Source: Rhizobium johnstonii 3841
GTDB taxonomy: Bacteria > Pseudomonadota > Alphaproteobacteria > Rhizobiales > Rhizobiaceae
Assembly (NCBI RefSeq): GCF_000009265.1
Contig: NC_008378.1
Coordinates: 248,001 to 312,000 of the forward strand
Length of the DNA stretch: 64,000 bases
Direction of reading: 5' to 3'
The position numbers and the translations under genes were made by a program. This document shows, piece after piece, positions 8,886-17,594 of the stretch (the stretch's first letter is position 1; each line of letters opens with the position of its first letter). The notes beneath the pieces were generated by a model. That model was not told the DNA's origin, ran no database searches, and saw nothing but the letters and a program-made list of their open reading frames with translations.

Positions 8886-8936
8886 AGAACAGGATTCAGA
8901 TTTTAGGCCGAGCCGGCCTAAAATCATCCTGTTCTA
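8886..8936 (-). terminator. Long hairpin overlapping the stop of the 93-residue protein gene
   Basis: AGAACAGGAT and ATCCTGTTCT form the outer arms and TTTTAGGCCG / CGGCCTAAAA the inner arms of one long stem. The hairpin overlaps the TAG stop at 8934-8936 of the minus-strand gene, so it may end that transcript, but there is no clear U-run. It is also the second half of the rhizobial repeat mosaic starting at 8823. Confidence 0.5.
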
Positions 8937-9215
8937 GTGGATCACTCCGTTTGTCTTCGCCCGGTTCGAGAACTGGTGGACGAGCATGATGCCCTGCTCG
9001 AGGAGCAACTCGGCCGCCTGCAGATCGCGTGGCGTCAGGTCCCCGGATAGTCCGCGAATCGTATTGGCGACGCAGATGGAGTTGGCGACGAAGCGGGCGT
9101 CGCCTTCACCTTCCGCCTCTTCGGCCGTTGCTTCCAAGGCGTCGGCGACGGTGTCGAGCAGGCTCGAGCGTTCGACGAGCGTCATGTCGTTCAGGGTTTT
9201 GGAAATGCCGTTCAT
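8934..9215 (-). CDS. Hypothetical protein, 93 residues
   Basis: Starts MNGISKTLND at ATG 9215 with GAGGAGA eight bases upstream, which decides the start; the frame is open to 9527 but the extra part is low quality and unsupported. The product is acidic in its middle (ATAEEAEGEGDARF) and mostly helical in appearance, ending in LLLEQGIMLVHQFSNRAKTN. No signal peptide, membrane segment or known motif is visible. I do not recognise the family. The stop codon lies inside a rhizobial palindrome. It is transcribed alone, 173 bp downstream of the Nudix gene on the same strand. Confidence 0.6.
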   Translation of the reverse strand: MNGISKTLNDMTLVERSSLLDTVADALEATAEEAEGEGDARFVANSICVANTIRGLSGDLTPRDLQAAELLLEQGIMLVHQFSNRAKTNGVIH

Positions 9216-9388
9216 GATTGTCTCCTCGCGCGTGCTCAAGGCGGATCGCAGCTCCGTTTTCTCGATTTCAGTGACGTGGCGGTGACTGTCAGATAGGATG
9301 GTTGTTGTCAGAAGCAACTCATGGCTGCCGCGCACCTCACGCATGAGTGAAGCAAGATCGGACGGCTCGATCAATAATTTCGGGCCGA

Positions 9389-9853
9389 TCATTCCAGATG
9401 CGTCAGCAGGTCGGCAAGCATCGGTCGCTGCCCTTTCAACAGCTTTATGGCTGCGTCGGGCGGGGAAAACCACCCCGCGCGATCGACCTCCGGAAAGCTC
9501 TTTACCTGGCCCGACCGTGGTGGCCATTCCATTTCAAACTCGGAACTCTGTATCGTATTCACGTCCAGTACCGGATCGGCTTCGATCGACCACGCAACAA
9601 CCATCTTCCCGCCAGGTTGCCGGTATTCGCCCAACGGTGTGAACCTGCCATCGACTGCTACACCCAGCTCTTCGGTAGTCTCCCTTATTGCTGCCGCGAG
9701 CTCATCTTCTCCAGGCTCGACCAGCCCCTTCGGGATCGACCACGCAGCCTCGTCTTTCCTAGCCCAGAAAGGACCGCCCGGATGGACGAGAAGGACTTCG
9801 ATGTCGCTGGAAACGCGCCGGTATATCAGAAGTCCGGCGCTGCGGATTGCCAT
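9389..9853 (-). CDS. Nudix hydrolase
   Basis: 154 residues. The Nudix box is complete: G-x5-E-x7-RE-x2-EE-x-G from about residue 43 to 65, read as GLVEPGE ... RETTEELGV. The surroundings (AWSIPKGLVEPGE, KMVVAWSIEADP, FPEVDRAGWFSPPDA) resemble the diadenosine-polyphosphate/NTP pyrophosphohydrolase branch that cleaves nucleoside diphosphates linked to another group in the cytosol. It follows a 55-residue cysteine-rich protein gene by 24 bp on the same strand, so the two are probably cotranscribed. Confidence 0.9.
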   Translation of the reverse strand: MAIRSAGLLIYRRVSSDIEVLLVHPGGPFWARKDEAAWSIPKGLVEPGEDELAAAIRETTEELGVAVDGRFTPLGEYRQPGGKMVVAWSIEADPVLDVNTIQSSEFEMEWPPRSGQVKSFPEVDRAGWFSPPDAAIKLLKGQRPMLADLLTHLE

Positions 9854-9877
9854 CGCCTTGTACCCTTCTTGTGTCGA

Positions 9878-10045
9878 TCACGAGGCCAGGCATTCCTCAC
9901 AGATGCCGCAGCCGTCATCGTCCATCCACCGACGCCGGCGCTTGCAGCAAAGGCAAGCAGCACGGTCTGGCTGTTCTTTCGTGTCTTCCGGTGGAATGAT
10001 CTCGATCGTCTTGTCGATTAGAGTGTCGGCCACAAGCTCCGCCAT
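9878..10045 (-). CDS. Small cysteine-rich, zinc-finger-like protein, 55 residues
   Basis: A short open frame from ATG 10045 to TGA 9878. The C-terminal half carries six cysteines: C31, C33, C34, then C46, C49 and C52, written CLCCKRRRRW and CGICEEC. Two CxxC pairs separated by a basic turn look like a small zinc ribbon or treble-clef fold. GGAG stands seven bases before the ATG. It precedes the Nudix gene by 24 bp on the same strand. No known family recognised. That the Cys pairs are phased as in a metal site and that the frame has a ribosome site are the evidence for a real gene. Confidence 0.6.
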   Translation of the reverse strand: MAELVADTLIDKTIEIIPPEDTKEQPDRAACLCCKRRRRWMDDDGCGICEECLAS

Positions 10046-10214
10046 CTCATTGCTCCATCAGTGTATTCTAATAAGATAGGAGCGGCGATCGATACCGGCA
10101 AGCTCTCGACGCCGGTCGGAGCGGCAAATGGCATGCCGAACCACATTCGGCGATCTCAACATCGAGCGCTGGGCCTTTTTGCGACAGGTGATATAGTTCA
10201 ATTTCGGTCGTCCA

Positions 10215-10323
10215 CTAAAGCATGTTGCGCAAAATTGTGCAGCGGTTTTGCGAGAACGACATGCGTAAAAAACAAAGACCTAAAGCGCGAAGAGCGAATC
10301 TGAAAGATCGCGACGCGCTTTAG
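10215..10323. repeat. Rhizobial intergenic palindromic repeat
   Basis: Starts CTAAAGCATG and includes GCAAAATTGTGCAGCGGTTTTGC, then a second dyad with arms CTAAAGCGCG (10280-10289) and CGCGCTTTAG (10314-10323). This whole arrangement is one of the commonest Rhizobium intergenic repeats as I remember it. It ends 24 bp before the ATG of the peroxiredoxin-like gene, so it lies in that gene's leader or promoter and could affect its mRNA. Confidence 0.7.
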
Positions 10324-10347
10324 CGCGATACGACAAAGGAATATTCC

Positions 10348-11028
10348 ATGGGAGACCAGAAACGCCCGCTGCAACCAGGAGAAACCGCCCCCGCCTTCGC
10401 ACTCGCCACGGCCAACTTCGACGGAACGGTCTCTTTCGCAGACTTGAGCGGTCGCCCGTTCGTGATCGGGTTCTTTCGCGGGTTGCACTGCCCGTTCTGC
10501 CGGCGTCAGTTAGAGCAGCTTGCCGGCGTACAGCCGACCTTGCGCGCCGCCGGGGTGGAGACCGTGGCCGTTATCAACACGCCGGTGGAACGTGCCCGCC
10601 TGTACTTCCGCCACCGGCCGACGCCGATAACACTTCTGTGTGACCCGGACTGCCGCACGCATCGAGCCTACGGTGTGCCCCATGGCGAGTTCCTGCCCGA
10701 AGGCAGCTGCGAGCAGCCCGAATGGCCCTATGGTGCAACGATGGCGCAGTTCCAGGCGGCACGCATCAACCCCACAGGCGAGCTGCCGGAACCGCTGCAC
10801 CCGATGGAAGCCAATGCGGTACTCAACGCCAAGGACGGCTTCGAGCTTGACGAGGCCGATCATGCGATCTTCGCGAACCACGCTACCCAGCTCGTCGGGC
10901 ACTTCCTGGTCAATGCGGACGGCACCATCGGCTGGACCCAAATCGAGGCGCTCGACGGACCGAACAGCCTCTCCATCTTCCCGACCGCGGCGGAGATCAT
11001 CGCCGCCGCTGGCAGCCTTGGACGCTGA
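10348..11028 (+). CDS. Peroxiredoxin-like (AhpC/TSA, thioredoxin-fold) protein
   Basis: 226 residues. The thioredoxin fold begins LQPGETAPAFAL, typical of the AhpC/TSA family, and carries CPFC at about residues 49-52 in the position of the peroxidatic or redox-active cysteine. Later cysteines (LLCDPDCRTH and GSCEQPEW) could act as resolving residues. Predicted to be cytoplasmic as no signal peptide is present. Role inferred: reduction of peroxides or disulfides. AAAGGAAT lies upstream of ATG 10348. It stands alone, downstream of a rhizobial repeat and convergent with the next operon. Confidence 0.78.
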   Translation: MGDQKRPLQPGETAPAFALATANFDGTVSFADLSGRPFVIGFFRGLHCPFCRRQLEQLAGVQPTLRAAGVETVAVINTPVERARLYFRHRPTPITLLCDPDCRTHRAYGVPHGEFLPEGSCEQPEWPYGATMAQFQAARINPTGELPEPLHPMEANAVLNAKDGFELDEADHAIFANHATQLVGHFLVNADGTIGWTQIEALDGPNSLSIFPTAAEIIAAAGSLGR

Positions 11029-11137
11029 CCTGCAGCGAACCTTCCGCCAGCGTTGCTGCACGATGTCGAATGAGGGCGACTCTCCGACCTGTCATCAGCT
11101 TGAACTCCATGTCACGTTTCGCTCGAAAATCATCAGG

Positions 11138-12208
11138 TTAGACGGACCTGAACCGCTTTTCGGTTTTTGCGTCGAACAGATGCAGTTTGCTGAGATCCGG
11201 GGTAATGACGATCTGGTCGCCGGCGCGGAGATCAAGGCGCTCTCTTACCGTCGCAACGAGCTGATCCGCACCAAACTTCGTGGTGACCTGGATCTCAGCA
11301 CCGGTGGGCTCGACGAGGACGACCTCAGCGGCAACAGGACCGTGTCCGATTACGAGATGCTCAGGGCGAATGCCGTAGATAAGCTGTGCGCCGCGTTCCA
11401 ATGGCGCTGCTTCGGGCAGCGGCAGCCTACCTCCGCCGTCCGCGATCAACTCCAGCGGCCCCGAAGTGCTGACTTGGCCTCGAATAAGGTTCATCGCCGG
11501 CGAACCGATGAAGCCCGCCACGAAAAGGTTTGCCGGCCGGTCGTAGAGATCGAGCGGCGAGCCTATCTGCTCGACGAAGCCGTCCCGCATCACAACAATC
11601 CGATCGGCCATCGTCATGGCCTCGATCTGATCGTGGGTGACGTAAATGGTCGTCGTCTTCAGTCGCTGGTGCAGTTGCTTGATTTCCGAACGCATCTGGA
11701 CACGCAGCTTTGCGTCCAGGTTCGACAATGGTTCGTCAAACAGGAAGACCTGCGGATTTCTGACGATGGCACGGCCCATCGCCACACGTTGACGTTGGCC
11801 GCCCGACAGGTTTTTCGGATATCTGTCGAGCAGATGCCCGAGCCCCAGAATTTCAGCGGCCTCTCGAACACGTTGCCTGGTCTGTTCCTTGGGTGCTTTC
11901 GCCAGCTTGAGCGAAAACCCCATATTCGCCTCGACTGTCAGATGGGGGTAGAGCGCGTAGGACTGGAAAACCATCGCAATATCGCGTTCTTTTGGCGCGA
12001 CATTGTTCACGACCTTGCTGCCGATCGATATCCGGCCAGCTGAAATCTCTTCGAGGCCGGCGATCATCCGCAACAATGTCGATTTCCCGCACCCGGACGG
12101 ACCGACCAGGATCACGAATTCGCCGTCTTGGATATCAATATCCACCCCATGCAGAACTTCGAAGTGACCGTAGCTCTTGCGGGCATTCGCCACACTTACT
12201 GACGCCAT
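11138..12208 (-). CDS. Sugar ABC transporter ATPase, MalK/UgpC type
   Basis: 356 residues. Walker A GPSGCGKST near 37-45, Q-loop VFQSYALYPH, signature LSGGQRQRV, Walker B FLFDEPLSNLD and the H-loop VTHDQIEAM are all intact. The C-terminal 110 residues form the MalK-type TOBE regulatory domain (YGIRPEHL). Start is ATG 12208, preceded by GGAGA; upstream in-frame sequence would overlap the next gene needlessly. It is the last gene of the operon that begins with the DeoR gene at 19345, and serves the permeases at 14536-16310. Confidence 0.93.
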   Translation of the reverse strand: MASVSVANARKSYGHFEVLHGVDIDIQDGEFVILVGPSGCGKSTLLRMIAGLEEISAGRISIGSKVVNNVAPKERDIAMVFQSYALYPHLTVEANMGFSLKLAKAPKEQTRQRVREAAEILGLGHLLDRYPKNLSGGQRQRVAMGRAIVRNPQVFLFDEPLSNLDAKLRVQMRSEIKQLHQRLKTTTIYVTHDQIEAMTMADRIVVMRDGFVEQIGSPLDLYDRPANLFVAGFIGSPAMNLIRGQVSTSGPLELIADGGGRLPLPEAAPLERGAQLIYGIRPEHLVIGHGPVAAEVVLVEPTGAEIQVTTKFGADQLVATVRERLDLRAGDQIVITPDLSKLHLFDAKTEKRFRSV

Positions 12209-12275
12209 AACGTTCTCCGGCTGAATGTTGGTATCTTCGGGACGCAGCCGCTCGTCTGACACGGCTGTCGATTGC

Positions 12276-13574
12276 TCATCGGATTGCCGTGGCGGCTGAA
12301 TATGGCGCCAATACCGCGTCGACCGCAGCAAGGCAGAGTTCGCGGGCCTTCGGAGCGACCCGCTTTGACACCACGTCGGAATAGAGTCGGCCGAGATATT
12401 GGCTGATCAGAGTTTCGGGAATTTCATCGGGGAGCCGGCTGAACAATTCGCCGACCGCGGCGGATGCGCGAGGATCCGGCCAGTAATAGCGAATTCGATC
12501 ACTATAGCTGAAATGCCTTTGCAGTCGCTCCTCATCGGGACTGCCGCCATAGTGGCCCGTCCAGCTTGCCGGCTGCTCGACCATGATTTTTTCCATGGTC
12601 GTCACCAGTCCGGCTCGTGGCGTCCTCCCGGCAAGCACGTCAGCGATCACATCGAGACCGTACAGCGCTTCGCGCAGCGCGAAAGTCAGCCCTGGTCCGA
12701 CCTTGAGGATTGCAAAGCCGCCGTCAACGAGAGCAGACAAGGCTTCGGCCGGTTGGTAGTCGGTGGAATGTGCTTCGAAAACCAAGCCCGGCATGTCGTC
12801 CAGCGAACGAATGAGGCTCTTGGCCCGTTCAGGCTTGTAGAGCGCCACGTCCGTGTTGCCAAATTCCACGCCCGGCTGAACCACGATCCCAATGACCCGC
12901 TCCATTGCCGACGCCAAACCTGCTTCGGCAAACGACGCCCGGTGAACCGCCAGCGTTTTCATCGCCGCATCGGCCCGGGTAATTTCGATTTCTTCGAGTG
13001 CGTGCGTTGCACCACCTGGAGGCGGCACCTCGGTTCCGATGATATAGACCGGCGGACGGCGACCTGAACGAAGAGCGGCCTCCTCAGCGGCCTTTGCCAA
13101 TCGAGCGGCCCGCGCCGCGGTCAATTCGTCATCGATGGCCGTTGGTTCACCGGCACAGCCCATCGACGTGTCCAGGTGAATCTTTTCAAACCCTGCCTCG
13201 ACATAGGCCGTCACCATAGCCGCGGCGCGCAGCATTGCCTCCTCGGCCGCCAATTTTCTCCATGGGTTGGGACCGAGGTGATCGCCTCCCAGGATGATGC
13301 GTTCGGCTGGAAAATCAGTCGCTGCGGCGATGTCCTCGATGAACCGGCGAAAGTCCACCGGCGTCATCGCGGTATAGCCGCCCTCCTGATTGACCTGATT
13401 GCAGGTGGCTTCGATGAGGACCGCCCGGTGCTCCATGCCGGCACGCCGAACGGCTGCCTCGATAACCAGCGGATGCGCCGAGCAGACCGAAGTGACGCCA
13501 TGGGGAAAAGGCAGGTTTCGGGCACCGAAAAGCTTTCGCAGCGCGGTCTGCCGGTTCTCTTCGATCGACGTCAT
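12276..13574 (-). CDS. GatZ/KbaZ-family protein (tagatose-bisphosphate aldolase non-catalytic subunit or sugar-phosphate 4-epimerase)
   Basis: 432 residues, full length for GatZ/KbaZ. Recognised from SAHPLVIEAAV, LIEATCNQVNQEGGYTAMTP, ILGGDHLGPNPW and HLDTSMGCAGEP, all family landmarks with putative metal ligands. In enterobacteria GatZ and KbaZ stabilise the class II aldolase GatY/KbaY. No GatY/KbaY homologue and no tagatose-6-phosphate kinase occurs here, so a stand-alone activity is likely; 4-epimerase activity between tagatose-6-P and fructose-6-P has been reported for some members, as I recall. Start ATG overlaps the SIS gene stop by 4 bp. Confidence 0.88.
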   Translation of the reverse strand: MTSIEENRQTALRKLFGARNLPFPHGVTSVCSAHPLVIEAAVRRAGMEHRAVLIEATCNQVNQEGGYTAMTPVDFRRFIEDIAAATDFPAERIILGGDHLGPNPWRKLAAEEAMLRAAAMVTAYVEAGFEKIHLDTSMGCAGEPTAIDDELTAARAARLAKAAEEAALRSGRRPPVYIIGTEVPPPGGATHALEEIEITRADAAMKTLAVHRASFAEAGLASAMERVIGIVVQPGVEFGNTDVALYKPERAKSLIRSLDDMPGLVFEAHSTDYQPAEALSALVDGGFAILKVGPGLTFALREALYGLDVIADVLAGRTPRAGLVTTMEKIMVEQPASWTGHYGGSPDEERLQRHFSYSDRIRYYWPDPRASAAVGELFSRLPDEIPETLISQYLGRLYSDVVSKRVAPKARELCLAAVDAVLAPYSAATAIR

Positions 13575-14524
13575 GCGAGCGTCACAACCTTCGTCAGGTG
13601 ACGGGGAGAGACAGTGTCGATTTGCCGAGCCTGCGCGGCGCGTTCGCCGAGGACCTGCAGCGCCGGAAGGACAACGAGACCCGCAAGCGACAGATCGACA
13701 TCGACGGCGAGTTCCAGATCGCCTGGACCACCCACACCGATGACGACCGCGCCTTTTTCTCTCAGTTCTCCCACCAGTTTCGTCTCCGCCTCCCTCTGGT
13801 CGGAGCTATACAGCATGACCGCAACCGTCTTTGCGTCAACGAGGCTAATCGGCCCATGCCGGTATTCCAGCGGGTGGAAGGCCTGGGTCATGATCTGGCT
13901 CATTTCCATGAGCTTGAGCGCTCCCTCCAGGGCGACGCCGAAGAGCGGCCCGCCACCGAGAAAGACGAAGTGCGACCGGTCGGCGATCATTCCAGGAAGC
14001 GCCGCATCGAGAGCGCTCGCGAGCTGGCGGGCGGAATTCACGGCAGAGGCAGGAACTTTCTGCCCGATCATCTGCAAACCGAGAAGGACCATGAGGCTCG
14101 CCGAGACCGTCATAACGATACCTTCGTCCGGATGGGTTTCGGCAGCGATCATCCGATCGCAATTTTTCGCGAGGGCGCTTTCCGGTTCGACGGTTATCGC
14201 CGTCACGAAGGCGCCGGCGGCTCGGCTTGCCTTTGCCGCGGCAACTGTCTCCGTCGTCTCGCCGCTCCGGGAAAGCGCGACGACGTGCGTGTTGCGCCAC
14301 TCCGGCCAGAAGGCCGATGGCCGGTTTTGCCATTCGGCACCGGGAACCGCGATTGCCTTGCGTCCGGCCATATTCGAATAGGATGCCAGCGCAAGCGCCA
14401 GATTGAAGGACGTGCCGCAGCCGACGAAGACGAGCAGCTCCGCGCTATCGATAGCTGAATTCGAGCCGATCGCCTTCTCCCAGTAGGGAAATTGCTCGAA
14501 AATGACTTTTTCGGTCGTGTTCAT
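13571..14524 (-). CDS. SIS-domain sugar isomerase/deaminase (AgaS/GlmS-like)
   Basis: 317 residues with two SIS domains. The first contains FVGCGTSFN and ALSRSGETTETV, the phosphosugar-binding serines; the second contains FLGGGP and FHPLEYRHGPISL, typical of amino-sugar-phosphate deaminases such as AgaS and NagB-II. The expected reaction is galactosamine- or glucosamine-6-phosphate to ketose-6-phosphate plus ammonia. ATG 14524 is preceded by CGGAGA; a longer frame reaching 15112 runs against the permease gene in another frame and is rejected. It is coupled to the GatZ/KbaZ gene by a 4-bp overlap. Confidence 0.88.
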   Translation of the reverse strand: MNTTEKVIFEQFPYWEKAIGSNSAIDSAELLVFVGCGTSFNLALALASYSNMAGRKAIAVPGAEWQNRPSAFWPEWRNTHVVALSRSGETTETVAAAKASRAAGAFVTAITVEPESALAKNCDRMIAAETHPDEGIVMTVSASLMVLLGLQMIGQKVPASAVNSARQLASALDAALPGMIADRSHFVFLGGGPLFGVALEGALKLMEMSQIMTQAFHPLEYRHGPISLVDAKTVAVMLYSSDQREAETKLVGELREKGAVVIGVGGPGDLELAVDVDLSLAGLVVLPALQVLGERAAQARQIDTVSPRHLTKVVTLA

Positions 14525-14535
14525 GAAGTCTCCGA

Positions 14536-15393
14536 TTATTTGACTGAACCAGCCAACAGGCCGCTGACGAGGTAACGGTTGAGGAAAATGACGACGAGGG
14601 CGGGGATGACGATGGCGATCGAGCCGCTCGCGGTGATGAGCCCGTAGTCGATGAAGTTCTTCGTTACGAATTCCGGGATCAGAACCGTTAGCGGCTTCGT
14701 TGCCTGCGGCGAAAAAATGAGCGGTACGAGATACTGTCCCCATGCACCAAGGAAGGTGAGGATCGCCGCTGCCGTCAGACCCGGTCCGGCCAGCGGCAGG
14801 ACGATATTGAAGAAGATGTAGAGCCGGCCCGCTCCGTCGAGTTGCGCAGCCTCTTCCAGTGCGATCGGAAGAGCTTCGAACACGCTCCGCAACAGCCAGA
14901 GCGACAGAGGCAGGAAGGCCGAGACATAGATCAGCGAGACGCCCACATAGGTATCGACGAGATGCAGCTTGATCATGATCTGATAGAGCGGGATCAAGAC
15001 AGCGTAAGCGGGAATAGCCAGCGTCGCGACGACAGCGACAAAAAGCACTTTCCGGCCGGGAAACTGCAGCCTGGTGAACGCGTAAGCCCCAAGAGAGGAT
15101 ATTGCGACGCAAAGCAGCGTGGCAGCGATCGAGGTCACCACGCTATTGAACAACGCGGCCCGGAACTGTTTGAATACCTCCACACCTCCGATCCGCGCAA
15201 TATTGATGCCAAGCAGCCGCGAGTAGTGATCGAGCGTAAAGTGCTGCGGGAAGAAGTTGATCGGTCGGGTCGAAAAGTCTTCGCTGGGCGTAACCGAACT
15301 CGCGATGGTCCAGTAGATCGGCCCCAAAGACCAGATCAACAGGACGACGACACCGGCCCAAATCATCATTCGATAGGCAATAGTGGATTTCAT
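14536..15393 (-). CDS. CUT1 sugar ABC transporter permease, MalG type
   Basis: 285 residues, six predicted membrane helices starting with MIWAGVVVLLIWSLGPIYW. The BPD_transp_1 EAA loop reads ALEEAAQLDGAGRLYIFFNIVLP, which docks on the ATPase. The C-terminus ends in NRYLVSGLLAGSVK, as is usual for MalG-type subunits. It abuts the MalF-type gene, sharing the base at 15393. Works with the partner permease at 15393-16310, binding protein at 16307-17563 and ATPase at 11138-12208. Confidence 0.93.
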   Translation of the reverse strand: MKSTIAYRMMIWAGVVVLLIWSLGPIYWTIASSVTPSEDFSTRPINFFPQHFTLDHYSRLLGINIARIGGVEVFKQFRAALFNSVVTSIAATLLCVAISSLGAYAFTRLQFPGRKVLFVAVVATLAIPAYAVLIPLYQIMIKLHLVDTYVGVSLIYVSAFLPLSLWLLRSVFEALPIALEEAAQLDGAGRLYIFFNIVLPLAGPGLTAAAILTFLGAWGQYLVPLIFSPQATKPLTVLIPEFVTKNFIDYGLITASGSIAIVIPALVVIFLNRYLVSGLLAGSVK

Positions 15394-16310
15394 CAGTCGA
15401 ACCGTGTGTTGCGATAGACACGAAGGACGTAGACCAACGAAATCAGCAGAGACACGAGAGTGATCACCACCGATAGCGCCATGCCATACGAGAAGCGGAG
15501 ATTCTGGAAGGTTTCGAGGTAGATCTGGACGAGCACCGGTCGGGTCTCGAGGCTGGCACCCGCCAGAACCCAGGCCTCGTCGAAGAGATTGAAAGCATTC
15601 ACGGTTGCGTTCGTCATGGCGACAGCGATCGCACTGCGAACCAGCGGAAGGGTTACCAATGTGAACATCTGAACGCGCGTGGCTCCATCGATCCGCGCAG
15701 CCTCATAGAGATGCGCAGGAATACTCTGCATCGCCGCAAGGACGATGACGATCGTCAAAGGCATCATGCGCCAGACGTGGACGATTGTTACGGCGACGAT
15801 GGCGCTGGTGCGATCGTTGAACCAGACGTGATTTTCGAAGGGCAGCCCAAGCGCCGAAAGAATGCCGTTCAACAGACCCGCGCCCGGTTGATAAATCCAA
15901 AGCCAAATGACCGAATTCACAACGCCGGGCAGCGCCCAGGGCAAGATCACTGCTGCGAGCACCCACTGCCGCCCGACCTTGATCTGATTGATGAGAGCGG
16001 CGGCAAGAACGCCGAACACGGTTTCGGCGACGACGGCCAGAACAACGTATGTGAGCGTGTTGCTCCAGGTCGTCGCGAGCTGGCCATCCGACAGCATTCG
16101 GCTGTAATTCTCCAGGCCGACGAATGGCGTGCCGGCCTGCATGGGGTTGACCCTGTGCAGGCTGTCCCAGACGGTTCTTCCCATCGGGTAGAAGACCAAA
16201 GCTGCCATCGTGATAACGATGGGCGACACCAACAGCAAGCCGAGCGTGGCGTCGGCGTTGAAGCCGACCCCACGCTTGCTCGTGGCCCCTTCGGACGCCA
16301 AAGCGGTCAT
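15393..16310 (-). CDS. CUT1 sugar ABC transporter permease, MalF type
   Basis: 305 residues. Begins with a 25-residue cytoplasmic tail and a membrane helix LGLLLVSPIVITMAALVFYP, then the MalF/UgpA-type core with EAA loop YEAARIDGATRVQMFTLVTLP. The first gene after the binding protein, whose stop it overlaps by 4 bp (ATGA). The pair of permeases and the single ATPase at the end of the operon make a complete CUT1 importer. Confidence 0.93.
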   Translation of the reverse strand: MTALASEGATSKRGVGFNADATLGLLLVSPIVITMAALVFYPMGRTVWDSLHRVNPMQAGTPFVGLENYSRMLSDGQLATTWSNTLTYVVLAVVAETVFGVLAAALINQIKVGRQWVLAAVILPWALPGVVNSVIWLWIYQPGAGLLNGILSALGLPFENHVWFNDRTSAIVAVTIVHVWRMMPLTIVIVLAAMQSIPAHLYEAARIDGATRVQMFTLVTLPLVRSAIAVAMTNATVNAFNLFDEAWVLAGASLETRPVLVQIYLETFQNLRFSYGMALSVVITLVSLLISLVYVLRVYRNTRFD

Positions 16311-17563
16311 TGCGCCATCGCCTGCTTGGCGGCGGCAGCGATAGCCTCCATCGCCTGGTCGACGCTCATCTGTCCCTTGGCAGCGCTATTGATCGCGGTG
16401 TTTACGCCGCTGGAAAATTGCGGATACCAAGGCGGCGTGCCTTGCGGGAACAGCGGCTCAACGGTTTTGGACTGCGCTACGAGAGCGTCGCCGCTGTTCA
16501 GTTTTCCGGACTCGTTGAGTTCGGAAAGCGCCGACGTGCGGGTCGGCAGGAAGCCGTTTACGGCATTCTTTTTCTGGAAGTCCTTGCTGGTGAACCATTT
16601 GACGAAAGCGATCGCCGCCTCCTTGTTGGGAGAGACATTTGGAATAGCCAGCGCTTCCGGAAGGCCGAAACTGCGCGTTTCACCGCTCGCCGTCGGCACG
16701 AGGATCGCTTCTACCTGGCCGGCGACTTTCGACTGCTTGGGGTCGTTCATCTGGCCGAGACGACCGGGCTCACCGGAGATCATGATGCTGGTGATGCCCT
16801 GCGCGAACATGCTCTCATTGATCTGGCTGTCTTTCAGGCCGGTAGACGCAGGATCGACCAGCCCTTCTTTGAGGAGCATCAACTCGAAAGCAAGCGCCTT
16901 GTAACCAGCCGAATCCGGCGAGGTGAAGAGCGGATTGAAGTCCTTGTCGAAGAGTTCGCCACCGAAGGCCTTGGTCAGCAGGTACCAGCTCGTTGACGCG
17001 CCTTCCGTTGCTGAAACCGGCAGGCCGATCGGATACTCGACGATGCCTTTTTCCTTGATCTTCTTGGCGGCAGCGACCAGGGCGTCCAATGTTTTCGGCA
17101 TCTCGGTGATGCCTGCATCCGTGAAATGCTTCTTGTTGACGAGCATCACCCGGAAGTCGTTGGTGTAGGGAATTCCCAATAGTTTGCCGTCAACCGTGAA
17201 GATCTTGGCAACGCCGATATCTTTCACCGTATCGGCGTCGATCACGTCGTTGAGCGGCATATACCAACCGGCCGCGCTGAACTGACCGGTCCAGGACCAA
17301 TCGAATTCGGTCACATCCGCTGGCGCTGTACCGGCAACCAAGGCTGTCACCAGCTTCGGGCGGATGTCGTCCCACGACAGGGTCTGTAGGTCAACGTGAA
17401 TGCCGGTTTCGGCCTCGAAGTCAGAGGCGATGTTCGGTCCCTGCGGCGATGGCATGAGCACCGTGATCGACTGACCGGCAAGCGGCTTGGCGTCCTGGCC
17501 CAGAGCGGGTACGGCGATTGCCAAGGCCGCCGATGCAAGTAGAGGCAAGATCAATTTATGCAT
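16307..17563 (-). CDS. CUT1 sugar ABC transporter periplasmic binding protein
   Basis: 418 residues from ATG 17563, preceded by GAAGGA at 8 bp. The N-terminus MHKLILPLLASAALAIAVPALGQ is a clear Sec signal peptide with cleavage near ALG-QD. The mature part is of the extracellular solute-binding family 1 (GQSITVLMPSPQG, TEFDWSWTGQFSAAGWYMPL, IAFVKWFTSKDFQKKNAVNGFLPTR split over the C-terminal lobe). It lies 31 bp after the kinase gene in the same operon. Ligand unknown; amino-sugar or galactoside by context. Confidence 0.92.
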   Translation of the reverse strand: MHKLILPLLASAALAIAVPALGQDAKPLAGQSITVLMPSPQGPNIASDFEAETGIHVDLQTLSWDDIRPKLVTALVAGTAPADVTEFDWSWTGQFSAAGWYMPLNDVIDADTVKDIGVAKIFTVDGKLLGIPYTNDFRVMLVNKKHFTDAGITEMPKTLDALVAAAKKIKEKGIVEYPIGLPVSATEGASTSWYLLTKAFGGELFDKDFNPLFTSPDSAGYKALAFELMLLKEGLVDPASTGLKDSQINESMFAQGITSIMISGEPGRLGQMNDPKQSKVAGQVEAILVPTASGETRSFGLPEALAIPNVSPNKEAAIAFVKWFTSKDFQKKNAVNGFLPTRTSALSELNESGKLNSGDALVAQSKTVEPLFPQGTPPWYPQFSSGVNTAINSAAKGQMSVDQAMEAIAAAAKQAMAQ

Positions 17564-17594
17564 GTTCCCATCCTTCATTATTCTTGAGCTCAAT

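Noticed and set aside
8724..8927. 67-residue minus-strand frame
   Set aside because: Made mainly of the palindromic repeat.
10061..10303. 80-residue plus-strand frame before the peroxiredoxin-like gene
   Set aside because: Much of it lies in the rhizobial repeat; no ribosome site.
14525..15112. N-terminal extension of the SIS isomerase
   Set aside because: It would overlap the permease gene in another frame; ATG 14524 has a good ribosome site and begins the SIS family sequence.
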